Shown piece after piece: positions 11,326 to 21,431 of a stretch of DNA of 60,784 nucleotides. The stretch spans positions 1 to 60,784 of the forward strand of contig NZ_JAIQUM010000027.1 of NCBI RefSeq assembly GCF_020075705.1, given 5' to 3'. Position 1 is the first letter of the stretch, and each line of letters starts with the position of its first letter. Origin of the DNA: Metabacillus rhizolycopersici (lineage in GTDB: Bacteria > Bacillota > Bacilli > Bacillales > Bacillaceae). Both the position numbers and the translations under genes were made by a program. A model generated the notes under the pieces. The model saw only the letters and a program-made list of their open reading frames with translations, searched no databases and was not told where the DNA came from.

Positions 11326-12096
11326 ATGCTTTTTGATACCCACGCCCATTTAAATGCTATTCAGTACGAAGAAGATATAGTAGAGGTTATTCAGCGAGCA
11401 AAATCCGAAAATGTAACACATATAGTTGTCGTTGGTTTTGATAAGGATACGATTAAGAAAGCGATGGAATTAACAGACCAATATGACATGATTTATGCTG
11501 CTGTGGGATGGCATCCAGTAGATGCAATTGATATGACAGATGACGATTTAAAATGGATTAAGGAATTGGCTTCACATCCTAAAGTTGTAGCTATAGGTGA
11601 GATGGGATTAGATTATTACTGGGATAAATCACCAAAAGATATTCAAAAACAAGTATTTCGTAAGCAAATACAATTAGCAAGAGAAGTACAGCTTCCAATT
11701 ATTATTCACAACCGTGAAGCGACAGAAGATGTTATCAAGATTCTTCAAGAAGAGAACGCAAGTGAAGTTGGTGGAGTTATGCATTGCTTCACAGGTAGTC
11801 TTGAGGTTGCCAAGCAGTGTATGGATATGAATTTTTATATTTCCTTCGGGGGACCGGTAACATTTAAAAATGCCAAAAAACCAAAGGAAGTAGCTGCAGA
11901 AATACCGATGGATCGAATTCTAATAGAGACGGATTGTCCGTATTTGACACCACATCCTTTTAGAGGGAAACGTAATGAACCGAGCTATGTGAAATATGTA
12001 GCAGAACAAATTGCGACATTAAAAGAGGTAAGTGTCGAAGAAATAGCAAGAAAAACTTCCGACAATGCCATGCGATTATTCGGCATAACTCGATAA
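11326..12096 (+). CDS. yabD: TatD family metal-dependent deoxyribonuclease YabD
   Basis: TIM-barrel amidohydrolase-fold nuclease of 256 residues. Metal ligands are visible in order: DTHAH (His6, His8), GEMGLDYYW, IIHNREA, MHCFTG and ETDCPYLTP. E. coli TatD is a 3'-5' exonuclease acting on damaged DNA and RNA; the cellular task in bacilli is not settled. GAAGGGAG lies 7 nt before ATG 11326, which gives the standard MLFDTHAH start; the upstream TTG at 11293 lies before the RBS. Confidence 0.94.
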   Translation: MLFDTHAHLNAIQYEEDIVEVIQRAKSENVTHIVVVGFDKDTIKKAMELTDQYDMIYAAVGWHPVDAIDMTDDDLKWIKELASHPKVVAIGEMGLDYYWDKSPKDIQKQVFRKQIQLAREVQLPIIIHNREATEDVIKILQEENASEVGGVMHCFTGSLEVAKQCMDMNFYISFGGPVTFKNAKKPKEVAAEIPMDRILIETDCPYLTPHPFRGKRNEPSYVKYVAEQIATLKEVSVEEIARKTSDNAMRLFGITR

Positions 12097-12212
12097 CGAA
12101 CGGTGTCGAATGATGGGATAGCATGTCAAGTTTACGATGAAATATTAATAGTTCTATAGGTCACGTCTCTCTCATAGGATAACTTTTGTCGATAACTCTT
12201 TCTTCACTTTTA

Positions 12213-12255
12213 TCTCATTTTTCCGCATAATAATTAATACATTGGAAAAATGAGA
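12213..12255. repeat. 12-bp perfect inverted repeat upstream of yabE
   Basis: TCTCATTTTTCC (12213-12224) and GGAAAAATGAGA (12244-12255) with a 19-nt spacer. No T run follows on either strand, so it is a poor terminator. It ends 14 nt before the yabE -35 and could be an operator. Confidence 0.7.
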
Positions 12256-12269
12256 CAGGGTGGAAAGGG

Positions 12270-12298
12270 TTGACAAGATGATCGATACTCTATATAAT
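12270..12298 (+). promoter_or_regulatory. yabE sigma-A promoter
   Basis: TTGACA (12270-12275), 17 nt, TATAAT (12293-12298): perfect consensus in both hexamers and spacing. The start site should be near 12305, leaving a very short leader. Confidence 0.88.
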
Positions 12299-12324
12299 CC
12301 ACGGGGAAGAAGGAGGCGTTTTTC

Positions 12325-13533
12325 ATTTTCATTCAAAACATGAAAAGGCTGTTTTCCGAAAAAGTAATAAAGAATAAAATTGTCCTTTTCACTACTAGTT
12401 TACTAGTATTAGTGATAGGTATTGCTTATGGTACATACGAAGGAATGAAGGATTCAGTTTCATTGACCGTGAATGGCCAAGAAAAGCAGGTTCGTACTCA
12501 TTCGGACACAGTAGGTGCATTGTTAAAGGAATTAAAAATAGATATAAGAGCAGAAGATAGCATTTCGCCGGCAATAGATAAAAAGATTAAAGACAACATA
12601 AAAGTCATTTATGAAGCTTCTAAGCCTATAAACATCGCGGTCGGTGATGAGCGAAGGACAATTTGGACAACAGCGGATACAGTAAAGGAATTAATACAGC
12701 AGGAAAATCTAGATGTTACACAGCATGATAAAATTGAACCAGCATTAGATACAAAGCTTGAAACGGATTCGTCATTAACGATTGATAAGGCATTTCAGCT
12801 TACACTAAATGTTGACAATAAAAACCAACAGGTTTGGACTACTTCGACTACTGTCGCTGACTTTTTAAAGAAACAAAACGTTACATTAAACGAATTAGAT
12901 AAAGTTGAACCGGCCCTAACTAACAAGGTTGATCAAGAGGGCGCGATAACGGTTACAAGGATAGAAAAAGTCACCGATGTAGTGGAAGAACCAATTGCCT
13001 TTGATGTTGTTACGCAAAGTGATAATAACATTGAAAAGGGAAAACAGAAGGTTATCGATTCTGGAAAAGAAGGTAAACGAGAAAAGCACTATGAAGTTGT
13101 CAAAGAAAATGGCAAGGAAATTTCTAGAAAGCTACTCAAAACTGAGACTGTTGAAGAAAGTAAAAATCGTGTTGTTGCATTAGGTACGAAGGTTGCACAA
13201 ACAGTAAGTACTGCATCTGTTTCACGTAACAATGATTCAGTAAAAAAAGAATTTTATGTAAAATCTACAGCATACACGGCACATTGCAGTGGTTGTTCAG
13301 GTACCACAGCTACTGGAGTTAATCTACGAGCAAATCCAGGTGCTAAAGTGATTGCAGTTGATCCAAGTGTAATTCCATTAGGCACAAAGGTGCATGTTGA
13401 AGGCTATGGGTATGCGGTTGCCGCAGATACCGGCTCTGCTATTAAGGGCAATAAAATTGATGTGTTTTTACCGTCTAAATCAGCCGCCTATCGATGGGGC
13501 TCGAAACAAGTGAAGATCAAAGTTTTAGAATAG
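12325..13533 (+). CDS. yabE: Cell-wall protein YabE (DUF348, G5 and 3D domains)
   Basis: Membrane-anchored or secreted murein-associated protein related to Rpf/Sps resuscitation factors. Counting from the internal ATG at 12340: a membrane segment at about 14-32, three DUF348 modules (near 36-80, 95-140 and 150-195), a G5-type module near 205-275, and a C-terminal 3D domain from 305 with the three aspartates D341, D363 and D374. AAGGAGG (12310-12316) lies 8 nt before an ATT codon at 12325 but 23 nt before the ATG, so the ATT is taken as start; this is inference. A terminator follows. Confidence 0.85.
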   Translation: MFIQNMKRLFSEKVIKNKIVLFTTSLLVLVIGIAYGTYEGMKDSVSLTVNGQEKQVRTHSDTVGALLKELKIDIRAEDSISPAIDKKIKDNIKVIYEASKPINIAVGDERRTIWTTADTVKELIQQENLDVTQHDKIEPALDTKLETDSSLTIDKAFQLTLNVDNKNQQVWTTSTTVADFLKKQNVTLNELDKVEPALTNKVDQEGAITVTRIEKVTDVVEEPIAFDVVTQSDNNIEKGKQKVIDSGKEGKREKHYEVVKENGKEISRKLLKTETVEESKNRVVALGTKVAQTVSTASVSRNNDSVKKEFYVKSTAYTAHCSGCSGTTATGVNLRANPGAKVIAVDPSVIPLGTKVHVEGYGYAVAADTGSAIKGNKIDVFLPSKSAAYRWGSKQVKIKVLE

Positions 13534-13540
13534 AGACTAA

Positions 13541-13568
13541 CGGAGGGTTTTTATCCCTCTGTTTTTTT
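13541..13568 (+). terminator. yabE terminator
   Basis: CGGAGGG / CCCTCTG stem (13541-13547, 13555-13561) with one G-U pair and loop TTTTTAT, followed by seven T. Confidence 0.85.
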
Positions 13569-13716
13569 GCGTTATAATGGAGAATATATTCACCTAGGCT
13601 TATACTATGTATTCACAGGAATAACCCAAAGGGACACCTTTATAACCCTTGGAATATAACTTTCAATAAGTAAGACGAATCAACCTTCTAAAAGGTTTCA
13701 ACATTTGGAGGAGAAA

Positions 13717-15158
<1,442 letters not shown>

Positions 15159-15188
15159 ATGATCACAACATAGTGTAAATAGGTATAG

Positions 15189-15230
15189 AATCTAGGTATA
15201 GTCTATGTTCAGACTTCGTCTAGATTTTTT
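15189..15230 (+). terminator. rsmA terminator
   Basis: Outer stem AATCTAG/CTAGATT (15189-15195, 15220-15226), inner stem AGTCT/AGACT, then a T run ending at 15230. Confidence 0.7.
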
Positions 15231-15301
15231 GCCGTTCAGTTGGAGTAGGATGATTACTAATATCAAATGGGATTCCTTTATGTTTTAAAATAAGAAAGTA
15301 T

Positions 15302-15444
15302 AAATTTTTTGGCTTAGTTTTCGTGTTCAGCGCAAGCTTCTAGCCCCTCTTGGATCTAAGACGCTCAGGAAGTGAAGGCAAAGAAACACCTTCACTTCCT
15401 GAGCGTCTTATTTGTCCGAGGCTGAACAAGGCGCTTGCGCTTTT
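15302..15444 (+). repeat. Intergenic hairpin repeat, copy R2 (head type B)
   Basis: Head TAGTTTTCGTGTTCAGCG, tail AACAAGGCGCTTGCGCTTTT. The inner arm is a perfect 22-bp stem (15357-15378 with 15389-15410). The outer arm AGCGCAAGC pairs perfectly with GCTTGCGCT, whereas other copies keep a 3x3 internal loop there. The rest of the 680-nt gap before yabG holds a decayed second copy. Confidence 0.88.
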
Positions 15445-15566
15445 CTTATAAGCTTGTACTTTCTTATGTTTTTACTAATGGTATATCACCAATTAAAGAA
15501 ACCATACATAGGCTAGAAAAGGATACTAGTAGCGATAAAGTATTAGTTGACTGAGATTCCATGTCT

Positions 15567-15800
15567 AGTTCAAGTGGATAAGGTCCAGCTACCATAAATG
15601 CGTGTGTGATTGGTCAAATTTTGGCCGAGATGCTTGGGCTTTCTTAGGGAATGGGAAAATATACATTTTTGTAACAAAATATAAGTTTTAGTGCAAGTGT
15701 CCTAGACCATTTAAATTCTGGCCACTCATGATTCGAAGATAAGGGGAAACCGCTTTACACAAGTGGCATATTTACCCGGTGCTAAACAAGACGCTACCGC
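15567..15800 (+). repeat. Decayed hairpin repeat remnant, copy R3
   Basis: Head-like AGTGGATAAGG..CCAGCTACC near 15570 and tail-like TTACCCGGTGCTAAACAAG with GACGCTACCGC at 15770-15800. The two halves have lost pairing. The remnant runs up to the yabG RBS. Confidence 0.4.
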
Positions 15801-15838
15801 AAATTAGATTAGGCGAATCATTCATTGGAGTGATAAAC

Positions 15839-16720
15839 ATGCAGGTGAAAATTGGTGATATTGTAGCAAGAAAGTCTTATCGGTTGGATTTATTATTTAG
15901 AGTGATTGACGTCAAAATAACTGCTACAGGTGAGCAGGTAGCAATTTTATATGGAGATGAAGTTAGGTTAGTAGCAGATGCAAAATGTGATGATTTAGTT
16001 GTAGTAGATGAAAAGGAGAGAAATAGCCGCAAGCAAAAGGAAAAGGAAAAGGTTGATCAATCGTATTATTTATTAACACAGGATTATCAACTACAACGAG
16101 AGAAACAGGAATATTATGCAACATCAAGCTATAGTCATAACGAGGAATTTTTCCATATACCTGGAAGAGTCCTTCATGTTGATGGCGACCCTCATTATTT
16201 GCAAAAATGTTTATCTTTATATGAAAAGATAGGTGTTCCTGTAGATGGTGTTCATGTAAGTGAGAAAGAAATGCCTGAAAAAATAACAGAGCTGCTTGAT
16301 AAATACCGTCCAGATATTTTAGTAGTAACAGGCCATGATGCTTATTCAAAGCATAAAGGAAGCATAGATGATTTAAATGCATACCGTCATTCGAAGCAAT
16401 TTGTTCAAACGGTGCTTAATGCTCGTAATAAGGTTTCCCATCTAGATCAGCTAGTGATATTTGCTGGCGCCTGCCAATCACATTTTGAATCATTAATACG
16501 AGCGGGGGCTAACTTCGCAAGCTCGCCATCAAGAGTAAATATTCACGCATTGGATCCGGTTTATATTGTCGCGAAGGTTAGTTTTACACCCTTTATAGAA
16601 AGGATTAATGTGTGGGATGTCTTGCGAAATACATTAACAAGAGAAAAAGGGCTTGGTGGCGTCGATACAAAGGGTGTCCTTCGTACAGGTATGCCATATA
16701 AAAATCATAGTAATCAATAA
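15839..16720 (+). CDS. yabG: Sporulation-specific protease YabG
   Basis: Cysteine-type protease that trims spore coat proteins for cross-linking; in B. subtilis it is made in the mother cell under sigma-K. The 293-residue protein matches family length. Conserved blocks include VTGHDAYSKHKG near residue 163, AGACQSHFESLIRAGANFASSPSR near 212, with the candidate catalytic His and Cys, and RTGMPYK at the end. ATG 15839 follows TTGGAGTGA at 7 nt; the upstream TTG at 15779 is inside repeat remnant R3. No convincing sigma-K promoter was found. Confidence 0.95.
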   Translation: MQVKIGDIVARKSYRLDLLFRVIDVKITATGEQVAILYGDEVRLVADAKCDDLVVVDEKERNSRKQKEKEKVDQSYYLLTQDYQLQREKQEYYATSSYSHNEEFFHIPGRVLHVDGDPHYLQKCLSLYEKIGVPVDGVHVSEKEMPEKITELLDKYRPDILVVTGHDAYSKHKGSIDDLNAYRHSKQFVQTVLNARNKVSHLDQLVIFAGACQSHFESLIRAGANFASSPSRVNIHALDPVYIVAKVSFTPFIERINVWDVLRNTLTREKGLGGVDTKGVLRTGMPYKNHSNQ

Positions 16721-16779
16721 TGGATTGCCACGATCATTTTTGAAATGAAAGTGGTCTGTTTCAGACACCAGGAATTTAT

Positions 16780-16937
16780 AAAATTCTTGTACGGTGGATA
16801 AGCGTATGACATCCAGATCCTAGCCCCTCTTGGGTCTACAGAAGCTCAGGAATAGAAGGCAAAGAATGCTTTTTATTCCTGAGCGTCTTATTTGCCCGAG
16901 GCTGCCCGAGGTTGATCAAGGTGCTTACGCTATTCTT
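16780..16937 (+). repeat. Intergenic hairpin repeat, copy R4 (head type A)
   Basis: Head AAATTCTTGTACGGTGGATA, tail GATCAAGGTGCTTACGCTATTC. The inner arm GCTCAGGAATA/TATTCCTGAGC is 11 bp. A 10-nt segment GCCCGAGGCT is imperfectly duplicated in the 3' half. It lies in the 567-nt gap between yabG and veg. Confidence 0.82.
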
Positions 16938-17196
16938 ATTCTCCCACATGAATTACGCAAATAAAAAATCCTATTTTTTGATAAAAATCATCTTTTTTTA
17001 CTTCGAATGGCGTAGTAATGGACATGCTATATTTCTAACAATGGGAAAGGGAAAATAGAATATTAGCATTCAATTATCGCCAAAAAATGAACAATTGACA
17101 AAATAACGAAAAAAATATTCATATTTCTACATAATAGCGCCCATGTTTGTTCAAACTATAGGTAGGAGGAATGAGAATTTTGTAGAAAATATTTTA

Positions 17197-17226
17197 TTGA
17201 CAGTTGGGAAAAAACATTGATATAAT
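17197..17226 (+). promoter_or_regulatory. veg promoter P1
   Basis: TTGACA (17197-17202), 18 nt, TATAAT (17221-17226). It is the upstream member of a tandem pair; B. subtilis veg also has two strong sigma-A promoters. Confidence 0.8.
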
Positions 17227-17237
17227 GGAAAATTTGT

Positions 17238-17266
17238 TTGACTTACATAGGTGCAAGGTGTATACT
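17238..17266 (+). promoter_or_regulatory. veg promoter P2
   Basis: TTGACT (17238-17243), 17 nt, TATACT (17261-17266), about 22 nt before the veg start and just ahead of the RBS. Confidence 0.8.
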
Positions 17267-17287
17267 AATAATAGTGAGGTGGATGCA

Positions 17288-17557
17288 ATGGGAAAAACTC
17301 TAACGGATATTAAAAAGTCCTTGGATGGTAATCTTGGCAGACGACTAACACTTAAAGCAAACGGTGGTCGTAGAAAAACGATAGAACGCTGTGGTGTACT
17401 TGCAGAAACCTATCCATCTGTATTTGTTATTGAACTTGATCAAGATGAGAACTCTTTTGAGCGTGTCTCTTACAGCTATGCAGATGTATTAACTGAAACA
17501 GTACAATTAACATTTTTTGAAGATACAACTGGTTCATTTGCAGTTAGTGGACAGTAG
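17288..17557 (+). CDS. veg: Veg protein
   Basis: Small, very highly expressed cytoplasmic protein of 89 residues, linked in B. subtilis to control of biofilm matrix genes and spore outgrowth; its biochemical action is unknown. The [20 protein letters not shown] core and the [16 protein letters not shown] segment are family-specific. ATG 17288 is chosen over the TTG at 17204 because GAGGTGG lies about 5 nt upstream and promoter P2 lies between the two. Its stop codon sits inside the terminator stem. Confidence 0.95.
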   Translation: MGKTLTDIKKSLDGNLGRRLTLKANGGRRKTIERCGVLAETYPSVFVIELDQDENSFERVSYSYADVLTETVQLTFFEDTTGSFAVSGQ

Positions 17558-17582
17558 ACAATAAGTTGTTTACTGTCTTTTC
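17550..17582 (+). terminator. veg terminator, overlapping the stop codon
   Basis: GACAGTAGACAA (17550-17561) pairs with TTGTTTACTGTC (17566-17577), one G-U, loop TAAG, then TTTT. The TAG stop (17555-17557) is in the left arm. Confidence 0.8.
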
Positions 17583-17713
17583 GTTTGTTAAAAAGCAGGT
17601 ATTAACAAATGATGAACTACATAAAATATGCTCCAAGGTTAATAATAGATACTGCCGCAGTTCAAATTCTTCTTTGAAGATCCAAGCTTATCCTTAGGAA
17701 GGATGTGTTCGGA

Positions 17714-17902
17714 ATGGGCAGACGTCGTGGGATTATGTCCGAAAGCTTTAAATATGAATTAGCAAAAGACTTAGGTTTTTACGATACTGTAAAAGAAGAA
17801 GGTTGGGGAGCAATTCGTTCACGTGATGCAGGAAATATGGTAAAGCGCGCAATTGAATTAGCTGAATTACAGCTTGCTCAACAAAACAATCGTACTAAAT
17901 AA
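17714..17902 (+). CDS. sspF: Alpha/beta-type small acid-soluble spore protein SspF
   Basis: Spore DNA-binding protein of the alpha/beta SASP family, 62 residues. It shows [18 protein letters not shown], with the GPR-type cleavage environment less conserved than in SspA/B, and [16 protein letters not shown], the second conserved block. ATG 17714 follows AAGGA by 11 nt and gives the MGRRRG start. It would be made in the forespore; no clear sigma-G promoter was found upstream. A strong terminator follows. Confidence 0.94.
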   Translation: MGRRRGIMSESFKYELAKDLGFYDTVKEEGWGAIRSRDAGNMVKRAIELAELQLAQQNNRTK

Positions 17903-17913
17903 AAGCAGCGGCA

Positions 17914-17980
17914 GGGTTGGCTAGTTAGCTCAGGTTTCCTCATTCATTGAGGAACTGATCTTTTAGCCAGCCCTTTCTTT
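17914..17980 (+). terminator. sspF terminator
   Basis: GGGTTGGCTA (17914-17923) pairs with TAGCCAGCCC (17964-17973), one G-U, around an inner CCTCA..TGAGG hairpin, followed by a T-rich run. Confidence 0.85.
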
Positions 17981-18195
17981 CTATATGAGAGAGAACATTT
18001 GGTAATAGATGGTGATTTGAGTGCAGGTCTTAGAGAGTTTTGAAAACGCTTTTAGGTCGGCATCAAACCCTAATTAACCTTTTAAAATAAAGGCGAAGGA
18101 TCTCTTCTATTCAGGCATATCCTCTTAGCTTGTGGATGACTGAAATGTCTCAGCCCTTCGATTTGTCGAAAAAGGAATGAATATACCTGCTTTTG

Positions 18196-18204
18196 TGGTA
18201 CAAT
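18196..18204 (+). promoter_or_regulatory. Extended -10 promoter for ispE
   Basis: TGGTACAAT, with a second TACAAT at 18210-18215. No good -35 is present. It lies 39 nt before ispE. The preceding 220 nt after the sspF terminator show no gene. Confidence 0.4.
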
Positions 18205-18242
18205 GTTGATACAATTTAAGATCGTACAAGTAGGTGATTACG

Positions 18243-19112
18243 ATGCGAGTATTAGAAAAGGCACCAGCCAAGATAAACTTATCATTAGATGTCCTTCATA
18301 AGCGGAAGGATTGCTTTCATGAAGTGAAAATGATTATGACAACAATCGATCTAGCCGATCGTGTTGAGCTTGTTGATTTACCATTTGAAGAAATACGGAT
18401 TGTTTCTCATAATCGATTCGTTCCAGATGATCAACGAAACTTAGCCTATCAGGCAGCTAAATTGTTGAAAGATCGTTTTGGAATCCGAAAAGGGATATCC
18501 ATTTCAATTACTAAAACAATTCCAGTAGCTGCAGGCTTAGCTGGAGGAAGTAGTGATGCAGCTGCAACATTACGTGGATTAAATCGCCTGTGGAATTTAG
18601 GCTTGACGCTAGATGAATTAGCAGAACTTGGAGCAGAAATTGGATCTGATGTTTCCTTTTGTGTTTACGGGGGCACTGCGTTAGCGACAGGTAGAGGCGA
18701 AATCATCCATCATATTGATCCGCCGCCACATTGTTGGGTAGTACTTGCTAAACCGACGATTGGTGTTTCTACAGCTGATGTATATAAAAATTTAAACATA
18801 AACACAATAAAGCATCCTGATGTAGATGGAATGATTGCAGCGATTGAAGCTAGAGATTATGATCAAATATGCAGTCTAATGGGAAATGTATTAGAGAGTG
18901 TCACGTTAACGATGTATCCTGAAGTAGGAAACATTAAAGACCAAATGAAACGATTTGGTGCAGATGCCGTATTGATGAGTGGAAGCGGCCCTACAGTTTT
19001 TGGTCTTGTTCAATATGAATCACGTTTACCAAGGGTTTATAATGGTTTAAGGGGATTTTGTGACCAAGTTTTTGCAGTAAGAATGTTGGGCGAGCGTAAC
19101 AGCCTTGATTAA
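18243..19112 (+). CDS. ispE: 4-diphosphocytidyl-2-C-methyl-D-erythritol kinase
   Basis: GHMP kinase that phosphorylates CDP-methylerythritol in the MEP isoprenoid pathway. It has 289 residues. The substrate-side Lys is in [10 protein letters not shown] near residue 8, the glycine-rich ATP loop [14 protein letters not shown] starts near 95, and GSGPTVFG lies near 240. The usual DGYHE motif reads DCFHE here: a Cys for Gly and a Phe for Tyr next to the conserved His. AGGTGATT lies just before ATG 18243. purR follows after 59 nt. Confidence 0.95.
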   Translation: MRVLEKAPAKINLSLDVLHKRKDCFHEVKMIMTTIDLADRVELVDLPFEEIRIVSHNRFVPDDQRNLAYQAAKLLKDRFGIRKGISISITKTIPVAAGLAGGSSDAAATLRGLNRLWNLGLTLDELAELGAEIGSDVSFCVYGGTALATGRGEIIHHIDPPPHCWVVLAKPTIGVSTADVYKNLNINTIKHPDVDGMIAAIEARDYDQICSLMGNVLESVTLTMYPEVGNIKDQMKRFGADAVLMSGSGPTVFGLVQYESRLPRVYNGLRGFCDQVFAVRMLGERNSLD

Positions 19113-19171
19113 ATGCGGATGTTAAGTTATATTTACAATATTAATATTCGGGTTTTGGAGGTTGCGATTTC

Positions 19172-20017
19172 ATGAAATTTCGTCGTAGTGGACGTCTTGT
19201 TGATATGACAAACTACATGCTACATCATCCACACTCGTTAGTGCCGTTAACATATTTTTCTGAAAAATATCAATCAGCCAAGTCATCCATAAGCGAAGAC
19301 TTGACGATTATTAAAGAGACGTTTGAACAGCAAGGAATTGGAACATTACTAACGGTAGCTGGAGCTGCGGGTGGGGTAAAGTTTATTCCGAAGGTCAAGC
19401 TAAGTGAAGCGAAACAATTTATTGACGAACTTTGCGAATTGATGGCTAAACCGGAAAGGTTACTTCCGGGTGGTTATTTGTATTTAACAGATATGCTAGG
19501 TGATCCTTCGATTGTTAATCAAATAGGGCGCTTATTTGCTACAGTTTTTAGCAATCGTAAAATTGACGTTGTTATGACTGTAGCAACTAAGGGTATACCA
19601 CTAGCATATGCAGTTGCTGGTCAGTTGGATGTACCTGTTGTGTATGTAAGGAAGGATAGTAAGGTAACAGAAGGTTCTACGGTTAGTATTAATTATGTTT
19701 CAGGATCTTCGAAGCGTATACAAACTATGCTCCTTGCTAAGCGAAGCCTAAAAGAAGGATCAAATGTGTTAATTATTGATGACTTCATGAAAGCTGGAGG
19801 TACCATCAATGGCATGATTAGTCTGTTAGAAGAATTCGACGCAAATGTTGCGGGGATTGGTGTTCTTGTAGAAACAGAAGGAGTCGAAGAGAGATTGGTA
19901 GATGAGTATATCTCTCTTGTAAAATTGACTGCTGTTAATATGCGTGAGCGGGATATCCAAGTTATGCCGGGAACGTATTTCCATAATATGAAAGATAATG
20001 AGATTGGGGAGGATTAG
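19172..20017 (+). CDS. purR: Purine operon repressor PurR
   Basis: Represses purine synthesis and transport genes; DNA binding is relieved by PRPP and modulated by (p)ppGpp in B. subtilis. Residues 1-75 form a winged helix, followed by a phosphoribosyltransferase-like domain with the PRPP loop [13 protein letters not shown] (Asp203-Asp204). It has 281 residues, normal for the family. TTGGAGGTTG precedes ATG 19172. ridA starts 1 nt after its stop, so the two form an operon as in other bacilli. Confidence 0.96.
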   Translation: MKFRRSGRLVDMTNYMLHHPHSLVPLTYFSEKYQSAKSSISEDLTIIKETFEQQGIGTLLTVAGAAGGVKFIPKVKLSEAKQFIDELCELMAKPERLLPGGYLYLTDMLGDPSIVNQIGRLFATVFSNRKIDVVMTVATKGIPLAYAVAGQLDVPVVYVRKDSKVTEGSTVSINYVSGSSKRIQTMLLAKRSLKEGSNVLIIDDFMKAGGTINGMISLLEEFDANVAGIGVLVETEGVEERLVDEYISLVKLTAVNMRERDIQVMPGTYFHNMKDNEIGED

Positions 20018-20018
20018 T

Positions 20019-20393
20019 ATGAAAATTGTAAACACAAATTCAGCGCCAGCTGCTATCGGTCCATATTCTCAAGGGATTATTGTTAATAATCTATTTTATA
20101 GTTCAGGTCAAATTCCATTAACGGCTAGCGGTGAAATGGTAACAGGAGATATAGCTGAACAAACACATCAAGTCTTTAAAAACTTAAAGGCAGTACTAGA
20201 TGAGGCAGGGGCATCACTTGAATCAGTGGTGAAATCTACAGTCTTTCTGAAAGATATGAATCAATTTGTTGAGTTTAATGAAGTTTATGGACAATACTTT
20301 GCAGAACATAAGCCAGCACGTTCTTGCGTTGAGGTTGCTCGTCTACCGAAAGATGCTCTTGTAGAAATTGAAGTTATAGCATTAGTTAAATAG
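20019..20393 (+). CDS. ridA: RidA family reactive-intermediate deaminase (YabJ)
   Basis: Trimeric enzyme that hydrolyses reactive enamine and imine intermediates from PLP enzymes. It has 124 residues with IGPYSQGI near the N terminus and the catalytic arginine in [20 protein letters not shown] (Arg101). GGGGAGGA lies inside the end of purR, 5 nt before ATG 20019; ATG-like starts further upstream lie within purR. A terminator closes the purR-ridA unit. Confidence 0.96.
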   Translation: MKIVNTNSAPAAIGPYSQGIIVNNLFYSSGQIPLTASGEMVTGDIAEQTHQVFKNLKAVLDEAGASLESVVKSTVFLKDMNQFVEFNEVYGQYFAEHKPARSCVEVARLPKDALVEIEVIALVK

Positions 20394-20403
20394 TTTTTAA
20401 TTT

Positions 20404-20438
20404 GCCAATCGTTTAATAGACGGTTGGTATTTTTTTTG
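20404..20438 (+). terminator. purR-ridA terminator
   Basis: CCAATCGT / ACGGTTGG stem with a G-U pair, loop TTAATAG, then a run of eight T. Confidence 0.85.
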
Positions 20439-20681
20439 AGAAAAGGTGTGCTTTTACAGGAATGTAGTTTAGTGCTTATCACTAGAATCAATTTATAGGG
20501 GATGTGCAGGGAGAGCATTAGTTGACCTAAATGCCTTTATTCTTGTTTAGCGTACAATTGAATTCTTGAACTGTAGATAAGTATACAACATTTAGCTGGA
20601 GTGGTTTTGTTCCTTAAGACTTGTAAGGGGTATCTGTTATTTCTAATAATATGCCCTAATTTAAAAGAAATTTCAAAAAAA

Positions 20682-20710
20682 GAAGGAATAAGGAAAATTA
20701 TGTTGAATTA
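20682..20710 (+). promoter_or_regulatory. spoVG sigma-H promoter
   Basis: GAAGGAATA (20682-20690), 11 nt, GTTGAATTA (20702-20710). Both elements fit the sigma-H consensus RnAGGAwww and RnnGAATww at every position. An A-rich tract lies upstream. spoVG is a classic sigma-H, AbrB-repressed gene. Confidence 0.88.
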
Positions 20711-20752
20711 ATACTAGTAGTTTTTCATATGGGGGAAAAGGTGGTGAACAGA

Positions 20753-21043
20753 ATGGAAGTTACAGACGTAAGATTACGCCGCGTTAATACTGAAGGTCGT
20801 ATGAGAGCGATTGCGTCTATTACGCTTGATCATGAGTTTGTTGTCCATGATATTCGTGTGATTGATGGAAATAACGGTCTCTTTGTTGCGATGCCAAGTA
20901 AGCGTACTCCTGATGGTGAGTTTAGAGATATTGCACACCCTATCAATTCTAATACTCGTGGAAAAATCCAGGATGCAGTATTAGCTGAGTACCATAGATT
21001 AGGGGAGCTGGAAGTAGAATTTGAAGAAGCAGGTGCTTCATAA
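20753..21043 (+). CDS. spoVG: SpoVG, RNA/DNA-binding regulator
   Basis: Small conserved protein of 96 residues that affects septation and sporulation in B. subtilis and binds nucleic acids in other Firmicutes. Nearly invariant blocks are [31 protein letters not shown] and [27 protein letters not shown] lies 6-7 nt before ATG 20753. The alternative ATG 20729 would place the RBS within the gene. It is expressed from a sigma-H promoter and ends in a strong terminator. Confidence 0.97.
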   Translation: MEVTDVRLRRVNTEGRMRAIASITLDHEFVVHDIRVIDGNNGLFVAMPSKRTPDGEFRDIAHPINSNTRGKIQDAVLAEYHRLGELEVEFEEAGAS

Positions 21044-21049
21044 AATATA

Positions 21050-21088
21050 AAAAAGGACTTTGCGTAAAAACATGCAGAGTCCTTTTTT
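21050..21088 (+). terminator. spoVG terminator
   Basis: AAAAAGGACTTTGC pairs with GCAGAGTCCTTTTT around GTAAAAACAT. The remaining 340 nt up to glmU hold no gene; a weak TTGCGT-15-TATGAT promoter candidate is at 21265-21291. Confidence 0.9.
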
Positions 21089-21431
21089 ATCGTTAAGGGA
21101 ATAACGCCATTCTTTTTATACTTGATGAGAACTATCTATGTGGTGTAAAAGGGACTATGATTGTGCGTTTTACGCTATATCGGAGACTAATCGAGACGCC
21201 TTCAATCACTTTCCATTCTCCCATAAGAGGAAAGAAATCAGTAATTGTAAAAGTAAGTGATGGATTGCGTGCGAAAAGATGAAACTATGATAAAATTAGT
21301 AATATCTTGTACTTTTGCTTGTTAGCTTGAAATACTGGTTATTTTAAGATATATTTTTGTATGGATAAGAAGGTATTTTACGTATAGAAATTCTCTAAAA
21401 TAGGTTAAAAATTAAAATGGAGGCCTAATAA

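Noticed and set aside
17597..17626. sigma-G promoter for sspF
   Set aside because: GTATT-16-CATAAAA misses key -10 bases and the spacing; not convincing.
21265..21291. glmU promoter TTGCGT-15-TATGAT
   Set aside because: Short spacer and weak -35; noted only as a possibility in the gap before glmU.
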